Part shown: positions 44,570 to 56,200 of the stretch, one piece after another | Layout: every line of letters begins with the position of its first letter | How positions within the stretch are numbered: position 1 is the stretch's first letter | Assembly (NCBI GenBank): GCA_905221605.1 | Contig: CAJNDS010000913.1 | Span: forward strand, 186,501-250,500 | Length of the DNA stretch: 64,000 nucleotides | From: Symbiodinium natans | Taxonomy: Eukaryota; Sar; Dinophyceae; Suessiales; Symbiodiniaceae | Reading direction: 5' to 3' | Notes under the pieces: model-generated | Told to the model about the DNA's origin: nothing | Databases searched by the model: none | What the model saw: the letters and a program-made list of their open reading frames with translations, nothing else | Position numbers and translations under genes: made by a program

Positions 44570-47500
44570 AGGAAGTCTCGCATTTGGCGAGCCCTCACGT
44601 CCAAAATCCAAAAGCGATGAAGGTCTGGCATTTCTCGAATTTTGCGCTCCCACAACTCCAACAACGACGATGTGTCTCGTTGCCACCCCCCTCACCCCCC
44701 GCCACCTCGGTGAGAAGGAATTGTGATCGGCACTAGCACCGGCGCCTGTCAAACACAGAAAAGCAATGGCTTGGTGGCTGGCTGTAACGCAGAATGCTTC
44801 GCCCCGGCCTGTGCCAAGGTGTGGCGCAAGCCGCCGCGGCGGTCTGACCGGATCAAATGCCACATGATGCTCGCGTTCAACGCAAAAAAAACTGCACGCA
44901 AATTCGGGACATCTTCATGCCATGGTGCTCCGACGTGCCACGGCACACACCGCAGCCAGAATGTTCACTAGCGCCAGCGTAGTCCTGTGGCTTACGGAGA
45001 CTGAAACGGTGGATGCTTAATAGTCCTATATCGCGCTTTCTCTACGTACGGAAGTCGAAGCACGCAAGGGTCTGCGCGGGTAACCTATGCGCTTACATTG
45101 ATGGATCGTGCCTAAGACGGTGAATGAATCCGTTCCCTGGGCGTCGTTTGCTAGTTCAAAGTGGACAGCTAGTGCAAACCTCACATCTGAAAGACTAAAA
45201 GCCAGCGCAACACAACACTAGCAACAACGTGCCCGGTCCTGTCGTCTTGCGTCTTGGGGTTTGGGTGTAGGCGTCTGCGGGCCCGTTGCGGTTCCATCTT
45301 TGCCTTTGCAAGGCAAGCTCTATGGGTACAGCGCGATGGACGTGGAAAATCACAACGGGTTGAAACTGGCGAATGCCTTTTCAATTTCTTCTAATAAATT
45401 CCGCATGTGATTTGCCCAGACTCACCCGTTCTCTGATCTCTTCTCGAATTCTGACTGGTCACTTTCGCAGTCTCCGTGAGCTTCACTGTCAAGCCCCACG
45501 CAGAGCTCCACTTCGTTGCGGTTGGTGCCAGTGTGGCCTGAGCCCACATTGGGCGGAGAGAGCAAGCCCATCACACAAAGCGACCGGCTGTCCAAATCAT
45601 GGCACAGCCACCTTCTGGGCAACGACTTGCGGCATAATCTTGTTGCGCTGCAGCGAAGACCTCGTGCGTTAACTGCAACGCATCCGAGGAAACCAAGCAG
45701 AAGGCTGAATACCAAGCAGCTAGCCTGAGCGCATCAGCGTGGACGAGTTTCCGCAAGGCACTCAGCCTGAACGGAGCCAAGCACCATGCGGTTTAAGGTC
45801 TACCACACGTTGCGCGCGATGTGCCGGCATATTGAGAAGGGCTTACGCATCTCCTCTGCTACTTCCTAGACGTGTTTTTGCACGACTCGGGATTTTGAAG
45901 GCTCAGACCTACTGGGGCCTTTTGACACGCCCGGGCCCTGAGGATGCCTGGGCCACGGCGGCGTTTGCACCAAATTTCCAGAATTTCAGCCGAGGCGCTC
46001 ATCTTCCAGATCCTGAAGTCGGTCGGCACTAACGCCCCAGCCACTGCGAAGTTGACACCTTTCAAAATGCCGTTACAACACCATGCCGAGTGTTGCTATT
46101 CCAATTTTCAATCTTGTTCATTGCAACCCATCGCTGGCTGTCTGCAGTTCCATGTGACATGGACAGCTTCTTCGGGGGAGCATCTCGCGTCGTCCGCATT
46201 CAAAACATGTTCACGCGACATGGACACAAAATACGTTTGCGTGAGTTGCGTGTAAGTACTTCATGCTATAAATATGTACTAGATTGGGAAACATGAAGGA
46301 ATGAGGTTTTTGTAATAGTTGCTAATTATATTGCCTCAGCAACATGGCCCTCTGGCACCTTGGCACTTGCGTGCTCATGCAACAGTGTGTGCTGCCATGG
46401 CAACAAGGTCCTACCAAGTCCCTTCTGTTTGGAGGGCTGCCCTTCCAGGGAGATTCTTGCAATCATCCGTTTCCAGAACTGGCTTGCCCGCTCTCTGCTT
46501 GATTCTTGCTGCAGCCAACAACTTCTAGAGCACTATCATAAGGCTTGCAGCTTGGATGGTTTAAAACTGGCGCGCTACGCCTGCAGGGCCCACGGGCTTG
46601 TGCTCGTTGACACAACCTCTGGCCTGCGTAAGCGCTGCCGTTTTAAATGCGGTATCTTCTCAGGATGAAGGTTTCAACAGTTACGATATCCCTTTCATAC
46701 GGGCTGGCTTTAAAGGGTACATGTCCATGTGACGCAAAACGCCGAAGATGAACTGAGCCGAGTTGCGATAATAGCCTCTCTGGAGGACACGGCGCGAATT
46801 GCACCGCGGAAGACGCAGCAAGCGCGGCCGGGAGCCCAAGAAGCAGGAAAGCGCACTGCATGCCAACGTGCCAACTTTTTTAGCAGGGGTTTTTCATGTG
46901 CACCGAAACCTGACAAAAACTATTGGATCCGCAAGAGCTTCAAATCATTGTCTGGACTGGCCGTGCCTCTGCTTCCATGGTGAAACTATGCCGCGCAATC
47001 ATGGCATTGAAACTGAGAACAAGATCAAGCCTGACTGATTCTTCATGAGTTGTTCCTGCTTGAGCAACAGAAGCTGAACTCCGTTGCCATTGCCTAACCC
47101 CATGAACAGAAACTTAGACACAACCAAAACATGTTTGCAACCCTAACGCATAGTACCTGCAAGCCACAGGAAACAAAAGAGAGTTAATTATCAGTGATAG
47201 AACTACTGTGGTAGAGCTCTACCAAACCTCCCTCTACTATGACGATAGCCGGATGTCGATAGTAGTTTGTGGTAGAATTACCCAAAGCTTCTCTCGTGTG
47301 CCGAACTCGGGCGCGAACTGGCGATGCATCGTCGCAGCCCCTCTTCGCTCCTCTTGCCTGAGAAAGCTTTAGAGCTCAAGGGTTGAGGGCTTAAGGCTTC
47401 AAGTCTAGAGTTCAGGCTCTCTGGAGCCCTTAAGGAGCCCTTAGAGTCTGGAGGTTTTGGGAACCGGGATTTGCCTCGACCAAGTGCGCAGCGGAGCAGC

Positions 47501-47815
47501 AACGACGAAGCTTCCTAGCTAAGCGAACGTATCGCTGCAAGTACAGAAATTACCAACAACACATCGTCACATCATAACGATGAGACCATCGGCAACCTGT
47601 GACATGACCATAACTGGGAGTGCAGACCTTAAACAATTGGGATGGATTGTAGTGGATGCGATCGGCCCCAGAACCGAGCTGAAGGGCAGACCGGCCGAGC
47701 CATTGGGGTGATTGACCGAGCGGCTCACCGACCCGTTTGGACAGCTAACGTGTTTTGTGGCCACACGCGAAGCGCATCCGAACAGGCATTCGCTGCAGCC
47801 TATAGTCATTGTCTT
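44570..47815. other. No supportable gene; mixed sequence
   Basis: Several 60-120 codon frames exist on both strands, none with splice, domain or codon support. Two overlapping minus frames at 45422-45780 begin with hydrophobic stretches but lack ATG starts. A perfect 14-bp palindrome (GGTAGAGCTCTACC) lies near 47211-47224. Confidence 0.35.
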
Positions 47816-47818
47816 TCC

Positions 47819-47931
47819 TACCCAGAGAGCCCAATACCCCTTAGTTAAGGAATATGCCTTAAATTATCAAGGGATCCCTAATATGATTTAAGGTATATTC
47901 CTTATTTAAGGGGTATTGGGCTCTTTGGGTA
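47819..47931. mobile_element. MITE-like foldback element with TA target-site repeat
   Basis: Element 47821-47929 (109 bp) is flanked on both sides by TA. The two arms (about 44 bp each) start CCCAGAGAGCCCAATACCCC and its near complement, pair with about four mismatches, and leave a loop of about 20 bases (ATCAAGGGATCCCTAATATG). A TA duplication and long terminal inverted repeats are typical of Tc1/mariner-type nonautonomous elements. No transposase is present in the window. Confidence 0.8.
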
Positions 47932-48427
47932 CACCCACACACGAACACACTGGCCGCCTGCAGATTCGCTTGCAGCTGAGGAGAGGATGACGAAGCTGCA
48001 GACTTCCCGGGCCTGGCCTGCTCCTCGGCTGCTACAACAAGCAAGAGAGCCTCGACCTTGCCATCCGAAACAGGATGTGGCCTATGGGTTTAGGATTTAG
48101 CGCTTACAAGCTTTTCGCCCGGGGTTTACCAGCAGTAAGATGCTTGTGTTTTTGTGCAAGGGCTTCGCGCGTTCTGTAGACCTGCGTGCATGTTTTCCGG
48201 CACTGCCCAGCACAGCTTGTGGAAGTCTCCGCCTATCGCCAGGCTTCAACTTCGTCAGATATAAAGACAGCGTCTGTTGCTACCTTCACGCGCGGTATAG
48301 GCTCCGGGGCCGAGATTTGTCTTCATCCGTGCTGTATAATCTCCGGTACGAACTCCCTTCAGCCGTGTTTCGGCTGCACCGCCACTTCAAGATGCAGTCC
48401 GGCACGTCGTCGAAATTCTACCCGCAC

Positions 48428-48515
48428 CTTTGCGACCCTAAACCCAACAGCCTAAACCCTAAACCCCGAACCCTAAACCCTCTCTATCAAATATATATAT
48501 ATATATATATGTATT
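48428..48515. repeat. Telomere-like CCCTAAA words followed by (TA)n
   Basis: CCCTAAACCC variants about five times, then CTCTATCAAATATATATATA. The combination of TTTAGGG-like units with a TA run recurs at 57.2-57.6 and 62.2-62.7 kb. Confidence 0.85.
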
Positions 48516-48697
48516 GAACCGTGGGCCTAGCAATTCGTCGAGTGTTGTACAAGGGTGGGGAGGTGATTGTCCGAGCGTCCAAATCGCAAGTTTGAGGCTG
48601 TGAAAGCTGAGACAGCAAGGGTTAGGGCGGTTAGGGTCTTGGTTGATGTTCGAGGCAAGCCCGAAAAAAGAAAACTGGCCCCAAAAAAACCCCGTAA

Positions 48698-48791
48698 CAG
48701 ATCGGCTCCTGCAGTCCTCTTCCTCTCAGCCAAGCCCCACCCAACAAAGACCCAGATTAGTTTCGTATCAGATCGGCTCCTGCAGTCCTCT
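48698..48791. repeat. 23-bp direct repeat, 71 bp apart
   Basis: CAGATCGGCTCCTGCAGTCC followed by TCT occurs twice, at about 48698 and 48769. Weaker similarity (CAACCAAGCCC) continues after each copy, suggesting an older, longer duplication. Confidence 0.85.
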
Positions 48792-49469
48792 CAACCAAGC
48801 CCGAACCAAAAACACGGGCCCAAACAAGTTGTTAGGGAAAACATCGAAGGTGTTTTCCCCCTCCCCTCGGAAAAGGCTAGACAGTTGATAGACGACTCGG
48901 CTATTAAGAGATAAACTATGAGAGTGCTGCAGCTAGACATGTTCTTGCAGTCATGAAATTGCCTGCTAGAAGTCTGCAACAGGCACCTGCGCAATGGTTG
49001 CTAAGCAAAGCGCACGTTGCTCCATGTCATGTTGCGGGGAAAGCTACAATGGCCGATGCTCTTGTGGCCATCTTGGGCTAACAAAAGTTTACAATGGGTG
49101 AGTCCCTGGCTGCCGGCCACCCAGGTCAGCACCAATGTTTTCTTCCTCCAGGAGAACCTGCACAGGAGAGACATGGAGGAGCAGCTGCTGCAGGCACCAA
49201 CCCCACACCCGAGCAAGCAGCTCTAAGGACCTAAGCCCTACAATCGCCCTGCAACCCTGAAACCCTAAAAACGCAACTCCCAAACAGACTCCTGCTCCAA
49301 GAAGCTATACCAAGCTCAGCTTGCCGGTGCGTGGGGTATTGGGGGGGGGGGGGGCGGGGGGTGGCCTTCATGCCCCCGGTCATAAGGAATATAATACACC
49401 CGTTTCCGGGATATAGAACTCAGATGTGTCCAGATGAAGAATGATGATAAAGTGTCATTGCTTCAGGGA

Positions 49470-50030
49470 TGCCCGTCATGTACGGGAGCGGTACGCGAGG
49501 CCCTTGCAAGCGCTCTCGAGGGTAAGCTTGAGCTGGAGATCCTGGATCTTTGCACGAACAACATCGGAGACGGCGGCTTGCAGGCCCTGAGATGCATGAG
49601 CTTCATTAGCTGCATCGTGGGCGCATGGTGCACATTCTAAGTTTTAGGCATGGGTGTTTGCATCTTGGCGGAAGCGCACGCATGGTGCACAAAAGAGCAT
49701 GGCATCAAGGCATTGTCGTCGGTCCTCACGAACCTTGAGCGGCTAAAGCATCTCAACCTCGGAAGCAACTCCTTTGGGAAGTGTGGAGCAGAGGTGCCAC
49801 AGCCGGGAAGGTAGCTGAATGCAGGCTAGGCTACGGGCAAGCTTCTTGCTCAGCGAAGCACACGCGCTTGAGTTTTGGCGACAGCCCCAGTCCTGTGATG
49901 TGTTGTGGGCTCAAATTTGCCACAACGCGGGCACGTGCCATCTGTCAGGCACTTGCCACTGCCTTCCAACGCAAGCTTGCACTGGAGCTCCTAGACCTTT
50001 CCCTGAACAGCATCGGAGACGGTGGACGCT
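49470..50030 (+). CDS. Leucine-rich-repeat protein (ribonuclease-inhibitor type), partial
   Basis: Three separate coding stretches each encode one LRR of the RNase-inhibitor/NLR type. About 49480-49590 reads REALASALEGKLELEILDL then NNIGDGGLQAL. About 49700-49800 reads ALSSVLTNLERLKHLNLGSN then SFGKCGAE. About 49935-50030 reads ICQALATAFQRKLALELLDL then NSIGDGG. Spacing implies one repeat per exon with introns between, though exact splice sites are not settled. LRRs of this class mediate protein binding; the partner is unknown. N- and C-terminal ends were not found. Confidence 0.65.
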
Positions 50031-50249
50031 TCAGTCGATCTGCAGCTTGTGTTTGAAAAGAGCCTGCTCTGTAACAGCAGCTTGGAGGTCAGCTCATCCT
50101 GGCGGGCCCCACATCGGCGCCGGCAGTGCCAATCAGGAAAAAGGCATCCCTGCTGCAGAGAAAGACCGGTTGGGGCGATTCCTGCAGGATTCCAGCATCG
50201 CGTCTTGGTATGATTGTCGTTCATTGGTGTAGAAACATCCAACTTTGGG

Positions 50250-51320
50250 AAGGACTCCGGTACAGAGTCCCGGGCCAAAAGCCACTACTTGTGCGGCCGG
50301 CGTAAAGCCCCATCTAGAGGGCCTGTGCGTCAGCAACCTGCTGCACGAGGTGGGCCGCCGCCGATTCACCGAGGTAGACGTGGAGCAGTGCTTCTTGGGC
50401 GGTGGCCGGTATGTACCCGTCGGGCAGCACGAATTGGCCTCATGTGTGGACAAGCCCTCTAGCGCATTAGTGGCGGCCGCCAGGCCGAGGAACTGCTGGG
50501 CCTATTGCACAGGCACTTGGCGTCCCTCGCCGGAAGCTACTGCTGCAACATGTGCAGGGCGTGAGTGGGCGACTGTGGCGGCACCGGGCCGGCTAAGCGG
50601 AGGGATTGAAGGGAGTGTGTCCAAATGTCCCCCAAGCTCGCATGACTCGCCCATTGCTGTTCGCATTGTGGGTGGAGTCTGCCAACGGCAGCACGCAACA
50701 ACGGAACAAAGATCCAGTCGGGTCCGTGAGGCTGCCTGGAGGAGGAGGGCCGCATGCATACCATGGCCGGTCGCCTGTTGGCCTGCTGGCTGGTCTGGCG
50801 GAACGACGACTGGTTGGGGCTCCAGAATGCGAGCAGGCGTGCACGGCAGGATTTTGTGGCGGGGACCCGCAGGCACACACCCAGCCACGGCTGCCTTCCC
50901 GCAGGTCTAATGCGAGGAGTTGCGTTCCATGGGCAGGGCACACAGGAGGGTCGGGAATGTTTTGCGTCATGTGGTGTGAGCCATCAACTGTGGTGTTGCA
51001 GCGGATTATCTGCCTGCAATGAACGGGTGCCCAATGTGGCGGTCTGGCAGTTCCTGCCACGCTTCCGGTGATGCGGCCCGCGCAGAGTCTGCAAGGTAGA
51101 TGCGCGGGCAACATAGGGGCAACACATGAGGGGGCGGGCGTGGGGCGAGTGTTTGCCGGTGGCTGACGTAGTGTCGTGCTCCATGCTGGGCTCGGCAGCA
51201 CCACTCCCTGCTCACGGCACGCGTCTAGGAATGGTTCCACTGCCTGTGCCGGCAACTGCTCCCGGCAAGATGGGCAGCGCAAAGGGTGCACGTTGGCGGC
51301 CAAGTGGGCCAAGCAGCCGA
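50250..51320 (-). pseudogene. Decayed Cys/His-rich ORF, probably transposon-derived
   Basis: The minus frame 51312-50593 is open for 239 codons. It contains PLRCPSCREQLPAQA, CRLCAGRI, CPAHGTQ and WVCACG, a series of possible zinc-binding pairs. Downstream at 50440-50320 another minus frame looks coding (FVLPDGYIPATAQEALLHVY and then a stop), which implies frame breaks. The region is GC-rich against its flanks. I infer a remnant of a mobile element ORF from its Cys-rich, GC-rich, broken character, but I see no RT or transposase motif to name its class. Confidence 0.4.
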
Positions 51321-53288
51321 GGTGAAGGCGATGCTGACAAATGGGCTAACTTTTTGTTGTGTTTTGTCCTTTTGCGTCCGTTTTTGGAATCTTGCTTTTC
51401 TTTCTTGTACTTTTTTTGGTGTGTTTTTTACTTGAGACTAACCCGGAGAATCTAGATGCGGGGCATCTTCGTACATGATAGCCCCTAGTGAGTAGACGGT
51501 CTGCTTGACGTGGTCAAAAGGGGCTTCTGAGCGATGGCTGCCATACTTGGTTTGAGCGTTCAGGATCAATGGCGTGAATGGCTTCCGGCCTTTGGGTGTG
51601 TTGATGTAGACTCCTCCTCCTTGAAGCTTGGACGCCTAAATCCACAAAACTCCCCAAACTTCATGGATACCCACAGCTCGACGCTCACCATCCCTGTAAC
51701 CCCAAAACCGATCTCCAGCTGCAGAGCCAGCTCCGTGGCGGTGTCGATGGCCTCGCGAGCTTTTAGGCTTAACGGGTTTTTGAGGCTATATTTTGGGGGG
51801 GCTGCAAGCCCAGGAGTCGAACGCCGAACAGTAACCAAACAGGGAATGAAAGGCGAGAGAGCAGCCCCACCAGTACTGGACAGGAAAGAGCTAAACAAAA
51901 ACCATGTTTGGCGAACTGTTTGGGACACTTTGATCGAAGAGGCCGGTTGTCTACTCCTCTCGAGCTGACGCTTGCCGTGTAGGGTTGAAGAATGAGCACT
52001 GCCCTGCCATGTGGAACTGACTCTGCGCAACGCCATCAAGAGCTCTTTTCCTGCAGAAGCTGCCCTCAATATGAGCTCTGCGTTAATCAGAATGGCGTGC
52101 TTCAAGTTCCAGGCATGCGCCCTAGTACAACCTAGCGCAGCCAGGCAGAGACATGGGGCTTCTCGGAGTCAGGCAGATGGCTGCGGAGAACGTGTCGTAG
52201 TGCTTTTTTGGAATGTTCGGGGCTTCGGGAGGCTTGGGGTGTGGGCCTCCGGGCTGTCCCCAAGCCGCTCCACCTCCGCAAGGCATGTGCGAGCCTCACG
52301 GGACGCACAAGCTGAATTTCTCAGCCCTTACTCTTCGGAAGCTAGGGAACCTCGCGACCCAAGACTCTCAGAGCAAGACTGTGGAATCGGCTTGCCGGGT
52401 GATCCAAGGGCCGGTGTGCACCCGAGCGAAATTTTGGGGCGTTTTCTCAAGAGGCCGGCGACCCCCAGTCCCAGCTGAAGATTAAGGCTGATTAAGGTTC
52501 TCAATTCTGCACCCCCCAAAGTGAAATCGGGGTGGGCCTCTGAATGCCTGTGTCCGGAGCCGAGGCGCACTTGTGCTGTTAATTGATTGGGAAAGAAGTT
52601 TCCCCCGAGCAACTTCGATGACACATGAAAAGCAGCTCCAGTGCAAGACTGCTAAACTGAGTGACATCGGAGAGGAAGCCCGGCATTCCCACCGCAACTC
52701 CAAGCCCTTGACCCTGAACACCCTCTACCTAGTAGTTTCAGCGGCTGGAAATTTCTGGCCTCGCGACAAATTTTGGGTTTTTATTGGATTTGGTTGACTT
52801 ATTGCTTTTTTATTGGGATTCTTCCCATCCAAGAGCGCGGCCGAAATTTAGCCGTAAAGCTGGCAGTGTGGGGCACACGGTGTGGCTTATCATCCTAGCT
52901 GTGTCTCATATAGACCTCAGTGGATGGGGTAACTCTTGCTAGTCCGGGGGGGGGGGGGGGGTCAGGGCGGACCAACAATTGGCAACTTGCATCTTGAAGT
53001 TTCAGCTCGAGAGGGAGTGACGTATGTATGTCATCTATGCAAGATAAGATTTGAAGGAGTTCTGCCCGCATCAGATTTACCTGCAGCTTCAAAGCCGCAT
53101 GGTACCTCGGCATTCGAAGGGTGAACATATGCGCCACCATGGTTGCATGAGCCATGGGCAAACTCACCAGGTGCGACCAGCCTGCCTGTGCCTGCAACTT
53201 GTGTGGATTTATGTTCGGAGTGGCAATGTGCTCGCATTTGCTGGATCAATGGTGATCAATGTAGCTGGACTCCGTAATACCCCCAGCT

Positions 53289-56200
53289 ATGCCGGAGTGC
53301 CCAGCAGATTTTGAAGGTGTGGGGCGGGGATGGTACAATGTGGAGGAGGTTCGGGAGCGAATCTTTGACCACAGAGGGTTTTTGGTGCTCCCCGAGGTGG
53401 GAGAACCTGCGCCCATGCAGACTCAGGGATGCTGTGTGTTGAACCAGACTTTCTTGCTGCCCATCATTAAAGCAATGAAGGCGGCCAAAACTCTCAAACT
53501 CCCTTCGCTCGAGCAGATCCACAGGCAGCTCGTAATCCTATGGACCACCCACCAGAGTGCTAAGAAGAAGAAGAAAGGCTCTTCCAAGGGGCGGTTGCCA
53601 AAGTTGGATGACAGCTTCCAGCTTGAACCCGAAATCCTTGCTCATGCTTTAACTGATGCCAAAGGGATCAAGTCTCTTTTGAGCTTTGTTCGGAAGCAGT
53701 TTTTGAGCGAGCGCGTGCCCAAGGATTCTCGGCTAAATTGAGGGGTCTCGTGAAGCAACTGTGCACAGAAGCATGTTCTGCTACTCAAATCCTCGCTTCT
53801 CTAAGGACGTTGGCTTCTACAGGATTGTCCGCAAATTTGGGGAGAAGGCCATGCAGTCTAGCTAGCGCCCTAGAGACTCCTCAAATTGACTCCTCGCTCA
53901 GGCTGACTATCCGGAGGCCATGAAGTCGAAGGTAAAGCCTGGCCAGCATGATGGAGTCATGGATGAGAAGAGTACTGACAGCCGTGACAGCCCGGCAGAA
54001 GTCAAGCCCACTGCTGCTAAATCTCTGGCAGGGCCCCGGCGAACTGCCAAAGAGTTTATCGACCTAGATGATGATGTAGGCCATCAGGCTCGGAAAAGGA
54101 TGCTTGAGAAGCATATCGAAGATGTGAAAGCTCAGTTACAGTCTCAGTTGTTCATTGCCGTCCCAAAGTAATGCCCTTGTCTTAAGTTCATTCCCCCGCG
54201 ACAACATGTTAGGCTGCAACGCCGGCAAGAGCAGCGCCGGGTGAGGGAGGAAGCTGAAAGAATTGCTTCCGAGGGGGAAACTACAACTGATGATGACTGT
54301 CCTGAAAACTTGGGCGCAGTTGAGGGGGCTCGGGAAGACCCTAGACACGGTGATCGTCATGAACAGTCGGCAGACCAAGCTGAGCCTGAGCCCCTGGCCC
54401 TCCCAGGATCGTTGCAACTTTGTACCCCACCCTGAATCGAGCTCAAACTATTTCACCGCCAGGACTAGTCTTCGCCAAGACCATGAACCCTGACACTGTG
54501 GACACGCAAGTGGAGCCTGCCTTGTCCGAAGTGGAGCCAGCCTTGTCCGAAGCTCCCGCTCCATCTCTTGAAGCTGCTGATCCTCCGGCCACTTGGTGCG
54601 CAACCTAGGACCTATCCTGAACCCTATATAAGCCCAGAAAGTTGGAACATCTTTATCCCCGTACCGCAAAAGGTATTCTAAAGAGAATCCCAGCTCTAAT
54701 CATCCTTAAAAACCATGTTCCAACTTTCTGGAGTTTATATACTGTATATACCTGCAACCCCGTACACCCCCTAAACTCCCTAAACCCTGTAATCGGACCT
54801 AGAACGCTCACAAAATCCACGCGCGCCCTTTCTTCTGCCAGGTAGTTCCCCGATCGGAGCAGTTGAGTCTGCAAGCCAAGCGGAGGGCTGAAGCCAAGGC
54901 AAAGGCAGCGTGTAAGGGCAAGACAACCCCAAAAACCAAAGCAAAGGGGAAATCGGCTGCAAAGGAGAAGTCGGATGCCCGGAACTTTCCCTGGAGTGCG
55001 GAGAAAAAAAAACGGAAAAGGAAAGCCAGCAAGAAAGCCAGGAAGGCTACCAAGGCATTGGCAGACCAGGAAGCCGAGGAAGAAGAAGGAGCCGAGGAGG
55101 AGGAGGGAGCCAAGCAAGGAGAGGGACCCGAGGATACGAATGATGATGATGTTGCTGATGAGAAACCCGCAAAGCCCCGCAAAAAAGCAACCAACCCAGA
55201 GAAGCCTGGAAAGAAGCCAAAGACCATCAAGCGCCCCGCGGCCGCCATCAGAACCCGCTCGCAGGATGCCAGCGTCTCGAGTTTAAGCGGTCTTCAGTCA
55301 ACGTGCATATAGTCTCTTCCTTTAGATTGCCCGCCTCCCTGCAGGATGAGAAGCCGCTCAAGGACAAGATAAATATTTACAATGCTGCCGGCCAGCCGTG
55401 GAAGATCATGGCTTACTGGTCGCGCCCGGCCTTTGGTCTTGTAAAGAGGGCCAGTCGGGATGAGTGGGCTGATGAGTCTGAGAAGAAGGATACCCAGGAT
55501 ACAGGGCTGCATTCAGTGCAATAGCCTGAGTTCGAGCGCCCCTCCCTCATGTTCCTACAGACCTCTTACAATCCAAGGTTGCTTACTTCTCTTGCCCCGG
55601 TGCTTCGCTCCATCAGCTCTTCCAGCCCATCTACCAGCTGGCGTCTGCCCTGCACGACAGCATTTCTAGGATGAACAGGACATGCACATGCTTGGCTTGG
55701 TTTTGTGCTGTCGTATTTATGTTTCCGTTGAGGCTCTCGATCTGAGTGGTGGGTTCATTCTGAACCTCGCTATGCAGAAGTTTGAGAACGCCAAGGGTGT
55801 TGTCACAGATGCGGCGAGGGCGTCGCAGTAAGGGAGCACGCGGCCCGGAAAGAAGATTTTGACGTAGCGCTACACGCAAGAACCGCGCGAGAAAGCAAGC
55901 GTGTCCTGCAGAGCATGCCGTGGCAGCCCAGCTGATGAACCTGCGTGGCAGCAGACAAGCAAATCAGTGTTGTAGGCGGCAATAGATTTGCATACTCAAC
56001 ATGTTTGTGCCCACGCAGGCTAGCGTCAGTGCAGGGCCTTGCTCGCTCCCGGAAATGGAGAGTTCACCGAGCTGCTCACGTGAACAAGCAGACCAGAGGT
56101 GCTGCCAGCTTGTTTGACCGTGCTTTCAATCCAGTTTCAGGGTAAATGGGGGAAGTACAGATCGCCCCTATGTGGAGGTTCATTGTCATGGGTACTTGTA

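Noticed and set aside
45422-45780. Minus-strand frames starting with hydrophobic stretches (possible secreted proteins)
   Set aside because: They begin at TTG rather than ATG, overlap each other and lack other support.
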